A stretch of 64,000 nt of DNA from Mediterraneibacter gnavus ATCC 29149 (GTDB taxonomy: Bacteria > Bacillota > Clostridia > Lachnospirales > Lachnospiraceae). Below, piece by piece: positions 1 to 7,755 of this stretch (position 1 is the stretch's first letter; the number at the start of each line of letters is the position of its first letter). The position numbers were made by a program, and so were the translations under genes. Under the pieces are notes generated by a model, which was not told where the DNA came from, did no database searches, and worked only from the letters and a program-made list of their open reading frames with translations. The stretch spans positions 1-64,000 of the forward strand of contig NZ_CP043051.1 of NCBI RefSeq assembly GCF_008121495.1, read 5' to 3'.

Positions 1-684
1 AACGATTATACCTTTGTCGCTGATGATGAAGAAATGAAAGTGGAAATTTCCTATACATTCAATGCGTCTGCTTTAGGTGGCAAAAACCTTGTTACCTTTG
101 AAGAATTGTATGATTTAAGCAATCCAGACGAACCCGTAAAAGTTGCGGAACACAAGGACATTGAGGACGACGGACAGACGGTACTTATCACAGAGCGTAT
201 CATCAAAATTCATACGACTGCTACCGATAAGAACAGCAACAAAGAGCTTGAAGCAGGAAAAGACGTTACAATCATTGATACTGTAACCTTAGAGGGCTTA
301 GAAATCGGTACACAGTACAAACTTGTGGGCTGGCAGATGTTGAAAGAAGAAAATGCCGAGCTTCTTATCAATGGAAAGCGTGTGGAAAGTGATTATACTT
401 TTACTGCTGACAGCGAAACTATGAAAGTGGAAGTTGCCTTTACCTTTGACGCTAGTGGTATTGCTATTATCGGTTTAAATAATGTGACGGGCAAATTAGA
501 AGATGAAGCATTTCTTTTCGTTCCAAAGGAAGAAGTAACAAGTGTTAAATTCAACAAAAAGTTAATGTCTTATGAATTAGAAATTAGTACATCAAAAGGA
601 ACATTGGCTTTTAAAGTGAACAAAACAATGGTGGGTGCTTCATGGCATAAAGAAAATTTAGCTACAATTTTAAAAAGTTTATAA
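1..684 (+). CDS. VaFE-repeat surface protein, 3' end with aberrant C-terminus
   Basis: The reading frame is open from base 1, so the N-terminus lies outside the window. Two copies of a VaFE-type (thioester/isopeptide-like) adhesin repeat are visible, about 129 residues apart, each beginning with a DYTF(V/T)AD motif and a MKVE(I/V) strand. The first copy continues into GGKNLVTFEELYD, as expected for the family. The second copy stops matching after base 456 (DAS) and runs into about 75 residues of unrelated sequence rich in charged strands, ending at a stop at 684. No LPxTG sorting signal or terminal membrane helix follows, so as written the protein would not be wall-anchored. VaFE proteins are typical cargo of Lachnospiraceae conjugative elements and pili; that is family knowledge. 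The tail faintly resembles a bacterial PH-like domain, which is inference. Confidence 0.75.
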   Translation, partial: NDYTFVADDEEMKVEISYTFNASALGGKNLVTFEELYDLSNPDEPVKVAEHKDIEDDGQTVLITERIIKIHTTATDKNSNKELEAGKDVTIIDTVTLEGLEIGTQYKLVGWQMLKEENAELLINGKRVESDYTFTADSETMKVEVAFTFDASGIAIIGLNNVTGKLEDEAFLFVPKEEVTSVKFNKKLMSYELEISTSKGTLAFKVNKTMVGASWHKENLATILKSL

Positions 685-716
685 GTTTTTCAAAAATTCA
701 TATCTATACATATAAA

Positions 717-746
717 GCAGTTAGTCTTAGGATTGACTGCTTTTTT
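717..746 (+). terminator. Intrinsic terminator after the VaFE reading frame
   Basis: An imperfect hairpin (GCAGTTAGTC / GATTGACTGC with G-U pairs and a four-base loop) is followed directly by six T residues. It lies 32 bases after the stop at 684. Confidence 0.7.
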
Positions 747-772
747 CATACCCAGAAAGGAGTGAACGATTT

Positions 773-877
773 ATGCGTAAGATTTTGAACAAAGGACACC
801 GTATCAGAGCCAGCGACAAGCACCTTGTTTACCACTTTACAATAGGGACACTTTCAGCATATTCAATAAGCGTGTAA
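773..877 (+). pseudogene. Short truncated ORF, 34 codons, of unknown family
   Basis: An ATG at 773 sits 8 bases after a good ribosome binding site (AAAGGAG at about 757-763). The first 23 residues (MRKILNKGHRIRASDKHLV...) look protein-like and basic; the last 11 are the reverse complement of the end of the facing MarR fragment. This suggests a gene truncated at a recombination junction near base 842. I do not recognise the parent family; a conjugative-element protein following a VaFE gene is possible but unproven. Confidence 0.35.
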
Positions 878-1014
878 TTTGGATTCTGTTCAGCTACTTT
901 CAATAAATGTACCTCTGATAAATTCAAGTCAAGAATTCTATGTTGTTTGTGTTCTAAACTAAGATATGCTTTTATGAAGTTTTGAAATTCGCATAAAATT
1001 TTTTCGTAGTTCAT
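829..1014 (-). pseudogene. Truncated MarR-family transcriptional regulator
   Basis: This 61-residue frame has a good ribosome binding site (AGAGGTGG) before ATG at 1014. Residues about 25-55 (LNLSEVHLLKVAEQNPNYTL and onward) match the start of a MarR winged-helix domain, where a long helix leads to the SEVHLL helix and then the HTH. The homology ends at ESV, exactly where the recognition helix should begin; the last few residues are read from the neighbouring ORF in antisense. It therefore lacks its DNA-binding helix and wing and is almost certainly non-functional. Its promoter and a candidate operator remain intact upstream. Confidence 0.65.
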
Positions 1015-1029
1015 TTTACCACCTCTTTT

Positions 1030-1075
1030 TTGTTAATATACTTAACAAAATATCATATGCATCAAAAAATGTCAA
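1030..1075 (-). promoter_or_regulatory. Promoter and MarR-type palindromic operator
   Basis: On the minus strand, TTGACA (1070-1075) and TATTTT (1047-1052) are separated by 17 bases. Immediately downstream is a perfect inverted repeat TTGTTAA-N5-TTAACAA (1030-1048) overlapping the -10 element and start point. Such a palindrome is what an autoregulating MarR dimer would bind; that role is inferred. Confidence 0.6.
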
Positions 1076-1102
1076 CTATATACTATCCAGTTTTTCGCCA
1101 AC

Positions 1103-1152
1103 AAAAAAGACAGCCCTCCTCAGCTTACCAAGCACATGGAGTTCTGTCTTTT
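1103..1152 (-). terminator. leuS terminator
   Basis: A minus-strand hairpin with outer stem AAAAGACAG/CTGTCTTTT, inner stems CTCC/GGAG and TGCTT/AAGC, followed by a T-run, lies just after the leuS stop. Confidence 0.7.
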
Positions 1153-1165
1153 CTATTCACATTGT

Positions 1166-3598
1166 TTATTTCATTACAATATTAATAATCTTCTTCGGAA
1201 CATAAATTTCCTTAATCACATTTCCTGTCAGTTTATCTGCAATCGCTTCTTTTCCTGCTGCAATCGCTTCTTCTTTGGAGATATCTGCTGCGATACTGAT
1301 CACGGCTTTTGTCTTTCCGTTAATCTGTACCGGAACTTCGATCTCATCGTCTTTCATCTGTGCCTCATCGTATGTCGGCCAGCCTGCTTTGAAGATTGTC
1401 TCTGTATGTCCGAGCTGCTCCCATATCTCCTCTGCAAAATGAGGTGCAAATGGAGAAAGCAGGACTGCGATCGTCTCCAGCGTTTCTTTATCGATTCCGC
1501 CTTCTTTCTTTGCGATCTCGATAAACTTGTTGTTGTACTCCATAAATCCGGAGATAACGGTATTCAGACTGAAGCTCTCCAGACGCATGGTGATATCTGC
1601 TACCATTCTGTGACGCTGTTTGATCATCTCTTTTGTTGCCTGTACTTCATTTTCTTTGCTGTCCATCAGCAGATTCCACAGACGTTTCAGGAAGCGGTTG
1701 ACACCGTCGATTCCACGGTCATCCCACTCTGCATCCAACTCCGGCGGTCCCACGAACAATTCATACATTCTCAAAGAGTCACATCCGTAGTCGCGTACCA
1801 GATCATCCGGAGATACGACATTTCCTTTGGACTTACTCATCTTGATTCCGTTCTTTCCTGTGATCATTCCCTGGTTGAACAGCTTGTGGAATGGTTCATC
1901 AAAGTCTACAACTCCGATGTCATGCAGGAATTTTGTATAGAAACGAGAGTACAGAAGATGCAGTACCGCATGCTCTACACCACCGATATACATATCTACC
2001 GGAAGCATCTCGTCCGCTTTTTCTCTGGAAACCAGTTCTTTGTCATTGTGACTGTCCACATAACGCAGGAAGTACCAGGAAGAACCAGCCCACTGAGGCA
2101 TGGTATTTGTCTCACGTTTTGCGTCTTTTCCACAAACCGGACACTTGCAGTTTACCCACTCTTCGATTCCGGCAAGCGGTGACTCTCCAGTTCCTGTCGG
2201 TTCATAAGAATCTACATCCGGCAGACGCAGCGGCAGCTCTTCTTCCGGTACCGGCACTGCTCCACATTCCGGACAGTGTACAATCGGAATCGGCTCTCCC
2301 CAATAACGCTGACGGGAGAATACCCAATCACGCAGCTTATAGTTTACAGTTGCTTTTCCAATTCCACGCTCTTCAATGATATGTGGAGCTTCTTTCTTGA
2401 GAACGGCTGATTCCATTCCGTTCCACTCTCCGGAATTGATCATAGTTCCAACAGCATCTGTGTATGCCTCTTCCATATTTTCGATTTCCTGTCCGTCTTT
2501 TGCAATGACCTGAATGATCGGGATCTCGAATTTTTTTGCAAATGCAAAGTCACGGTCATCATGTGCAGGTACACACATAATTGCTCCTGTACCATAATCT
2601 GCCAGTACATAATCAGACAGCCAAATCGGTACTTTTGCACCGTTGATCGGATTGATCGCATAACTTCCCGTAAACACACCTGTCTTTTCCTTATCCTGCA
2701 TACGGTCTACGTTGGACTTCATGGAAGCATCATAAATATACTGCTCCACCGCTTCTCTTGTCTCGTCTGTCGCAAGTTCTTTTGCAAGTGCATGTTCCGG
2801 CGCAAGTACCATGAATGTTGCACCGTGTAAGGTATCCGGACGTGTTGTATAAACGGTGATCTTGTCGTCTCTTCCATCCACCTGGAAATCTACTTCTGCA
2901 CCGTAAGATTTTCCGATCCAGTCAGCCTGCATTTTCTTTACTTTTTCCGGCCAGTCCAGTTTGTCGAGATCGTTCAAAAGACGGTCTGCATATTTTGTGA
3001 TACGCAGCATCCACTGACGCAGATTTTTCTTTGTAACATCTGTTCCGCAACGCTCACATTTTCCATTCACAACCTCTTCGTTTGCCAGACCTGTTTTGCA
3101 GGATGGGCACCAGTTGATCGGGAACTCTTTCTCATATGCAAGACCTTCTTTGAACATTTTCACAAAGATCCACTGTGTCCATTTGTAGAAATTCGGATCT
3201 GTTGTGTTAACTTCCATATCCCAGTCATACAATGCTGCGATCTCATTGATCTGACGTTTGATGTTTGCTACGTTCTCTGCTGTGGATTTTGCAGGATGAA
3301 CTCCCATCTTGATCGCATAGTTCTCAGCCGGAAGACCGAATGCATCCCATCCCATCGGATGTACAATATAATATCCCTGCTGTAATTTGTAACGGCTCCA
3401 GACATCAGAGATCACATATCCTCTCCAGTGCCCGACATGCAGACCGTTTCCTGACGGATACGGGAACATATCCAGACAATAATATTTTTCTTTTTTCTCT
3501 CCGTTGTCCCTGAATCTTGGATTTACCGGATTTTCCTGCCATTTATCATGCCATTTTTTCTCGATTGCTTTGTGGTTGTAAACAATTTTTGCACCCAT
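1166..3598 (-). CDS. leuS: Leucyl-tRNA synthetase
   Basis: An 810-residue class I aminoacyl-tRNA synthetase that charges tRNA-Leu in the cytoplasm. The HIGH motif appears as HVGH at residues 54-57 and the KMSKS loop as KMSKS in the context GIKMSKSKGN around residue 575. Cysteine pairs around residues 165-185 (CPSC...CERC) fit the zinc-binding insert, and the editing (CP1) domain follows with its conserved threonine-rich TTRPDTL segment. Length is normal for bacterial LeuRS. The start at 3598 follows AAAGGAGG with good spacing. It is transcribed alone from a promoter at 3891-3919 through a T-box leader, so uncharged tRNA-Leu is expected to raise expression. Confidence 0.98.
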   Translation of the reverse strand: MGAKIVYNHKAIEKKWHDKWQENPVNPRFRDNGEKKEKYYCLDMFPYPSGNGLHVGHWRGYVISDVWSRYKLQQGYYIVHPMGWDAFGLPAENYAIKMGVHPAKSTAENVANIKRQINEIAALYDWDMEVNTTDPNFYKWTQWIFVKMFKEGLAYEKEFPINWCPSCKTGLANEEVVNGKCERCGTDVTKKNLRQWMLRITKYADRLLNDLDKLDWPEKVKKMQADWIGKSYGAEVDFQVDGRDDKITVYTTRPDTLHGATFMVLAPEHALAKELATDETREAVEQYIYDASMKSNVDRMQDKEKTGVFTGSYAINPINGAKVPIWLSDYVLADYGTGAIMCVPAHDDRDFAFAKKFEIPIIQVIAKDGQEIENMEEAYTDAVGTMINSGEWNGMESAVLKKEAPHIIEERGIGKATVNYKLRDWVFSRQRYWGEPIPIVHCPECGAVPVPEEELPLRLPDVDSYEPTGTGESPLAGIEEWVNCKCPVCGKDAKRETNTMPQWAGSSWYFLRYVDSHNDKELVSREKADEMLPVDMYIGGVEHAVLHLLYSRFYTKFLHDIGVVDFDEPFHKLFNQGMITGKNGIKMSKSKGNVVSPDDLVRDYGCDSLRMYELFVGPPELDAEWDDRGIDGVNRFLKRLWNLLMDSKENEVQATKEMIKQRHRMVADITMRLESFSLNTVISGFMEYNNKFIEIAKKEGGIDKETLETIAVLLSPFAPHFAEEIWEQLGHTETIFKAGWPTYDEAQMKDDEIEVPVQINGKTKAVISIAADISKEEAIAAGKEAIADKLTGNVIKEIYVPKKIINIVMK

Positions 3599-3884
3599 TT
3601 CGCATATCCTCCTTTGATTTCTAAAAAAGCCTTTTCATCTCAATTAAGAGACGAAAAGGCTTTTATCTTCCGTGGTACCACTCTTCTTCATCTGCAAACA
3701 TACAGATGCACTCATTACTTCTGTAACGGGAAGGCCCGCTTTTTCCTACTTTTCCATCCTGGGTGTTCAGAAAAAGAACTCCGAGGGGAGTTGGGAGAAC
3801 GCTGTTTCCTGCCTCGCACCATCCGGCAGGTCTCTGAAAAACCTCAGACTCTTACTATTCCTCATCAACATTTCTTTCATATGT
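3599..3884 (-). promoter_or_regulatory. T-box leader of leuS
   Basis: The T-box core AGTGGTACCACGG lies at 3670-3684 (minus strand), containing the UGGU that pairs with the tRNA acceptor end. It precedes a strong terminator hairpin (AAAAGCCTTTTC...GAAAAGGCTTTT, 3622-3664) with a T-run. Upstream the leader has a Stem I-like region, including an AGTA element near 3855 and GGTGCGAG near 3815. I could not assign the specifier triplet with certainty; leucine specificity is taken from the gene downstream. Confidence 0.92.
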
Positions 3885-3890
3885 TTCCTT

Positions 3891-3919
3891 ATTATAAGAA
3901 GAATCATAAAATAAGTCAA
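3891..3919 (-). promoter_or_regulatory. leuS promoter
   Basis: TTGACT (3914-3919), a 17-base spacer and a perfect TATAAT (3891-3896) on the minus strand, placing the transcript start near 3884 at the beginning of the T-box leader. Confidence 0.85.
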
Positions 3920-3940
3920 GTGGATTCTGCTGATTTCTCT

Positions 3941-5356
3941 CTATTTCATCCTCGCAAAATAATCTTTCGTTTCTTTGACCACCACATTGCTGAGCACAAG
4001 CAGTGCGATCAGGTTCGGAAGCGCCATCAGCGCATTGAAGATATCTGCGATGTTCCACACTGCCGCAACCGTCATATATGGTCCGATAAATACAGCCAGA
4101 ATATACAGCCAGCGATAAGTCATCACTACTTTTTTATTCCGGTTGAACAGATATTCCATACACCGTTCTCCATAGTAATTCCAGCCGAGAATCGTAGTAA
4201 ATGCAAAGAATACCAGACAAAGCATCAGAATAAAGGATGCAACTGCCGGCGCAAACGGCAGCCCCTTCTGAAATGCTGCCATCGTGATCTCCACACCTTC
4301 CAGATTCGGATCATTCCATGTTCCTGCTAAGACCACGGAAATTCCGGTCATTGTGCAAATTATGATTGTATCAATAAATGTACCTGTCATAGACACCAGT
4401 CCCTGACGCACAGGTTCTTTTGTTACTGCAGCCGCTGCCGCGATCGGCGCACTACCAAGACCCGCCTCATTGGAAAAGATTCCCCTTGCGATTCCTTTCT
4501 GCATGGCCACGACCATGGTTCCCATCGCGCCGCCTGCCAGTGCACTTCCGGTAAATGCAGATTTCACAATCGTTACGATCGCTGCCGGGATTTCTGTAAT
4601 ATGTGTGATCATAATGATCAGAACAAACACCACGTACAATACCGCCATAAACGGAACTACAATTTCGGATACTTTTGCAATTCGTTTCAGTCCTCCGATC
4701 ACGACCAGACCGACACAGACTGTCAGAATAATACAAGTAATCACAGTTGCCCATGAATATGTATTTCCAAACATCTGCACGGCATTCTCTGTATTCGGAT
4801 CAAAGAAATTCTTCACTGCAGATGCAATACTGTTTACCTGGGTAAACGTACCGATTCCAAACAACCCGACTCCGGCTCCGAAAAATGCAAATATTTTTGC
4901 CAGCCAGCGCCAGTTTTTTCCCATTCCGTTTTCAATATAATAGAACGGTCCGCCAAGAACATGCCCTTCTTTGTCGATTGTCCGGTATTTGATTGCAAGA
5001 AGCCCTTCTGCATACTTCGTTGCCATTCCGAAAAATGCTGCCACCACCATCCAGAACAGTGCGCCCGGTCCGCCTGCCGCAATCGCAGTCGCTACTCCGG
5101 TAATATTTCCGGTTCCGATCGTTGCAGAAAGCGCCGTACAAAGTGCTCCAAAGCTGGTCACTTCCCCATGTCCTTCTTCTTCATTTTTTACCATGAATCT
5201 GAGTGCTTTCGGCAGATGCCGAATCTGAAGTCCGCCAAGGCGAACGGTTAAATAGATACCTGTTGTCAGGATCAGAATAATGAGCGGCAGTCCCCATATC
5301 CGGTCATCCACCCATTTGATCGCTGTGTCGATTTGATTGTAGATTTGTGCTAACAT
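3941..5356 (-). CDS. Sodium:alanine/glycine symporter (AGCS family)
   Basis: A polytopic membrane protein of the alanine/glycine:cation symporter family, importing alanine or glycine with Na+. The family signature appears near the N-terminus as GALCTALSATIGTGNITGVA, followed by about ten hydrophobic segments. I chose ATG at 5356 (MLAQIYNQ, 471 residues) because GGAGGAAAG precedes it ideally; an in-frame ATG 14 codons earlier falls inside the riboswitch and has no ribosome binding site. A single-aptamer glycine riboswitch directly upstream points to glycine as the sensed and probably transported ligand. Confidence 0.93.
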   Translation of the reverse strand: MLAQIYNQIDTAIKWVDDRIWGLPLIILILTTGIYLTVRLGGLQIRHLPKALRFMVKNEEEGHGEVTSFGALCTALSATIGTGNITGVATAIAAGGPGALFWMVVAAFFGMATKYAEGLLAIKYRTIDKEGHVLGGPFYYIENGMGKNWRWLAKIFAFFGAGVGLFGIGTFTQVNSIASAVKNFFDPNTENAVQMFGNTYSWATVITCIILTVCVGLVVIGGLKRIAKVSEIVVPFMAVLYVVFVLIIMITHITEIPAAIVTIVKSAFTGSALAGGAMGTMVVAMQKGIARGIFSNEAGLGSAPIAAAAAVTKEPVRQGLVSMTGTFIDTIIICTMTGISVVLAGTWNDPNLEGVEITMAAFQKGLPFAPAVASFILMLCLVFFAFTTILGWNYYGERCMEYLFNRNKKVVMTYRWLYILAVFIGPYMTVAAVWNIADIFNALMALPNLIALLVLSNVVVKETKDYFARMK

Positions 5357-5371
5357 ACTTTCTTTCCTCCA

Positions 5372-5466
5372 TCCTTTTGCCTGAGAGATTCTCAGCAAAA
5401 CCGCATCCAGATCATGCGTCTGCTGATTACACCTTCGGCGCTCTTTTTTCAGAGACTCTCCTGAGT
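5372..5466 (-). promoter_or_regulatory. Glycine riboswitch (single aptamer)
   Basis: On the minus strand the conserved elements CTCAGGAGAG, GCGCCGAAGG and TCTCTCAGGCAAAAGGA occur in the right order and spacing, ending a few bases before the symporter ribosome binding site. Only one aptamer is visible. Singlet glycine riboswitches are known to control AGCS transporters. The closeness of the last conserved element to GGAGG suggests translational control, which is inference. Confidence 0.92.
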
Positions 5467-5491
5467 TTAGTGTTTTACAACACTAAAGTAA

Positions 5492-5520
5492 AGAATAGCA
5501 TGGTTTTGAAAAGAATGCAA
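5492..5520 (-). promoter_or_regulatory. Promoter of the glycine riboswitch-symporter unit
   Basis: TTGCAT (5515-5520), 17-base spacer, TATTCT (5492-5497) on the minus strand, just ahead of the aptamer. Confidence 0.7.
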
Positions 5521-5573
5521 GCCATTTTCTGATTTTCCATTTTAGAAAAACTAATCAATGTTTATAAGTAAAA

Positions 5574-5607
5574 TGCAGAGGGAATACAGACATCGCTCCC
5601 TCTGCTT
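5574..5607 (-). terminator. Terminator after the ZIP gene
   Basis: GCAGAGGGA and its complement TCCCTCTGC enclose a 12-base loop, with a T-rich tract on either side. It ends the minus-strand fur-box operon and could act in both directions. Confidence 0.7.
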
Positions 5608-5611
5608 TTTT

Positions 5612-6394
5612 CTATCCCAGCGCCACATCCAGAATCATCATCAGTGTGAACCCTGCTGCAACACCGATTGTTCCTACATTGGTATGTTTTCCGTTTTGTG
5701 CCTCCGGAATCAACTCTTCCACTACAACATAAATCATAGCGCCTGCCGCAAAAGAGAGAAAATATGGCAGAAGCGGAACTACAAGCCCCGTCAGCCAGAT
5801 TGTCAGAAATGCGGCGATCGGCTCTACAATCCCTGACAGTGTTCCATACACAAACGCCCTCAGTTTTGTAATTCCCTGCGCCCTTAACGGCATGGAAATA
5901 ATCGCTCCCTCCGGAAAATTCTGAATGGCGATTCCGGCAGACAATACAAATGCCCCTGTCATTGTTATCAGTACATTATCCGAAAGAACTCCGGCAAAGG
6001 TCACACCCACTGCCATTCCTTCCGGAATATTGTGCAGCGTCACTGCGAGCATCAACATTGTTGTTTTTCGAAGTGATGCCTGAATCCCTTCCGGCTCCGA
6101 TTCCTGAAAGTGCTGGTGAGGTGTCACCGTGTCCAGCAAAAGCAGAAAGCCAATCCCAAGCAGAAACCCTGCCGCTGCAGGAATCCATGCAATCTGTCCG
6201 CCTTCCTCTGCCATCTCGATGGCCGGGATTAAAAGCGACCAGACAGATGCTGCGATCATGACACCCGAAGCAAATCCAAGCAGACCTTTCTGCAGCTTTT
6301 CATTCATCTCTTTTCTCATGAAGAATACCATTGCTGCGCCAAGAGTTGTTCCTGCAAACGGCAGTAAAATTCCAAGTATTACATCCAAATTCAT
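5612..6394 (-). CDS. ZIP-family divalent metal transporter
   Basis: A 260-residue membrane protein with about eight hydrophobic helices. The ZIP signature HNIPEGMAVG lies around residue 120 and a second metal-site stretch QNFPEGAII around residue 160; these His/Glu residues form the binuclear metal site in the family (zinc, iron or manganese import). A short histidine-containing loop (TPHQHF) precedes the signature, where the family often has a metal-sensing loop. It is the last gene of a three-gene minus-strand unit with flavodoxin and DUF3793, led by a Fur-like box, so iron or a related metal is the likely substrate (inference). Confidence 0.92.
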   Translation of the reverse strand: MNLDVILGILLPFAGTTLGAAMVFFMRKEMNEKLQKGLLGFASGVMIAASVWSLLIPAIEMAEEGGQIAWIPAAAGFLLGIGFLLLLDTVTPHQHFQESEPEGIQASLRKTTMLMLAVTLHNIPEGMAVGVTFAGVLSDNVLITMTGAFVLSAGIAIQNFPEGAIISMPLRAQGITKLRAFVYGTLSGIVEPIAAFLTIWLTGLVVPLLPYFLSFAAGAMIYVVVEELIPEAQNGKHTNVGTIGVAAGFTLMMILDVALG

Positions 6395-6489
6395 ATGTTT
6401 CTCCCTTTCGTAATTCTTTTTTTCGATATGTTATCCTATGCTCAGGAGAAAACTTTGGTTCCGTTTAAATGCACATGGAAAAAGAATCC

Positions 6490-6924
6490 TTATACCGATG
6501 CCGTGATCAGTTCCTTTCCGGCTGCCCGGCATTCCTCCAACGCAGCATCATCCGGCGTCTCGTTTGCGATCACACCTTCTTCACAGATCAGATGTGCTCC
6601 CGCCTCTTCCATTCTCTGGCACCAGTCACGCATCCACTCTCCGTCACCCCAGCCGTAAGACCCAAACAAAAGTAGCTGCTTACCGGAGATCATCGGCTCC
6701 AGTTCTTCCACGAACGGCTCCATTTCGCTGTCTTCCAACTGCTCTGCTCCCATAGACGGGCAGCCGAGCGCAATTTTATCAAATTTTGAAATCGTATCCG
6801 CATCTGTCTGTCCAACCTCACATACCTCCGCGGTTCCTCCTGCTGCCTGAATCCCTTCTGCGACCGCCTGTGCCATTGCCTCTGTATTTCCTGTTCCACT
6901 CCAATATACTACTGCTGCATTCAT
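6490..6924 (-). CDS. Flavodoxin
   Basis: A 144-residue short-chain flavodoxin. The FMN phosphate loop is visible as SGTGNTEAMA at residues 9-18, and the FMN-stacking loops as GCPSMGAEQ and FGSYGWGDGEWM, all in expected positions. It carries electrons at low potential, often replacing ferredoxin when iron is scarce. The start at 6924 follows AAGGAGGAATTC. The preceding gene (DUF3793) ends 16 bases upstream, so the two are co-transcribed from a Fur-box promoter, which fits an iron-sparing role. Confidence 0.95.
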   Translation of the reverse strand: MNAAVVYWSGTGNTEAMAQAVAEGIQAAGGTAEVCEVGQTDADTISKFDKIALGCPSMGAEQLEDSEMEPFVEELEPMISGKQLLLFGSYGWGDGEWMRDWCQRMEEAGAHLICEEGVIANETPDDAALEECRAAGKELITASV

Positions 6925-6940
6925 GTGAATTCCTCCTTCA

Positions 6941-7528
6941 TTATTGTGCGATTTCCCGGATACTTTTTCCGGCTAAAAATTCTCTGACCACTCCTTCTTT
7001 GGCCTGATCATAAGACTTGAAAATCATTTTTGCCCTGGACGGATTACTATATACTTTCCAATATCCGATCATAAGATACTTTCTTCCTTCATTGTGAATA
7101 AATCCTTCCACATCTTCCTTCGGATACCCTAAAAACACTCCGATTTCATGGGGAAATCCCAGTTTTCTGCTGCTTATCTGCCTCACTCTTTGAGCCAGTC
7201 TTTTGAGCATCTCATCCAGATTCCGCATATGATACCCATATGCCTCAAGCAGCCGCTGATTGTCAGGCAGCATCAGATGATACTCCAACTCACTCCGTCT
7301 GAAAAAGAAAACAAGACATCTGCTGTCCCTGCAGGACAGAATTCGATATTCTACCTCTGTCTCTTCAAAAATCTCCTGCAGCTCCTCACACATTTTCTGT
7401 TCCATTGTGATCACGCTGGATATCTTGATCCCCTTTAAAAAGGGGGCGCACTGCAGCGCAACCTGAAACCTGGCTTTTAGTTTTATATCTTCATTTTTGA
7501 AAAAATAAGACAATGTTTCCGATGACAT
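6941..7528 (-). CDS. DUF3793 family protein
   Basis: A 195-residue soluble protein matching the DUF3793 family common in anaerobic Clostridia, usually beside flavodoxin or metal transporters. Visible features are a conserved cysteine-containing core (ILSCRDSRCLVFFFRR), an LRNLDEMLKRLAQRVR-like helix, and the typical FPHEIGVFLGYPKEDVEGFI stretch near residue 125. Function is unknown. The start at 7528 follows AAGGAGG with five-base spacing. It is the first gene after the Fur-like promoter, hence probably induced when iron is low. Confidence 0.85.
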   Translation of the reverse strand: MSSETLSYFFKNEDIKLKARFQVALQCAPFLKGIKISSVITMEQKMCEELQEIFEETEVEYRILSCRDSRCLVFFFRRSELEYHLMLPDNQRLLEAYGYHMRNLDEMLKRLAQRVRQISSRKLGFPHEIGVFLGYPKEDVEGFIHNEGRKYLMIGYWKVYSNPSRAKMIFKSYDQAKEGVVREFLAGKSIREIAQ

Positions 7529-7544
7529 ATGAGCCTCCTTAAAT

Positions 7545-7621
7545 GATTATGATTCTCAATTAGTTTGATATTACCATGTCCTACTCTCAATTTCAACATT
7601 TGTTATTGAGAAGTTTTCTCA
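7545..7621 (-). promoter_or_regulatory. Promoter with Fur-like boxes for DUF3793-flavodoxin-ZIP
   Basis: Minus-strand promoter TTGAAA (7591-7596), 17-base spacer, TAATAT (7568-7573). Just downstream lies TTGAGAATCATAATCA (about 7546-7561), close to the Fur consensus repeat of GATAAT/ATTATC units. A second palindrome, TGAGAA-GTT-TTCTCA, is at 7607-7621, upstream of the -35 element. Both placements suit repression by a Fur-family protein. Confidence 0.65.
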
Positions 7622-7665
7622 TTATATTTTTCTGAATATTTATCTGCATTTTTATTATTTTTTTA

Positions 7666-7694
7666 TTGTTTAAGAACCTTGTTTGGTGTATAAT
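7666..7694 (+). promoter_or_regulatory. Promoter of the P-loop protein gene
   Basis: TTGTTT (7666-7671), 17-base spacer and perfect TATAAT (7689-7694) on the plus strand, about 60 bases before the start codon. Confidence 0.7.
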
Positions 7695-7755
7695 AAATTT
7701 AAGTTATTTGAGCAGAAAGAAGTCTCAAAATACATACAAAAAGGAGAGATTTGCC

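Noticed and set aside
1136-2182. Long plus-strand ORF (348 codons) opposite leuS
   Set aside because: Exactly antisense to leuS, rich in Cys/His/Phe as typical of shadow frames, with no ribosome binding site.
3599-3884. Assignment of a leucine specifier codon in the T-box
   Set aside because: Several CTC triplets occur in the leader and the Stem I specifier loop could not be folded reliably by eye.
3548-4330. Plus-strand ORF of 260 codons over the leuS leader and symporter end
   Set aside because: It crosses a T-box leader and antisense coding sequence; composition is that of a shadow frame.
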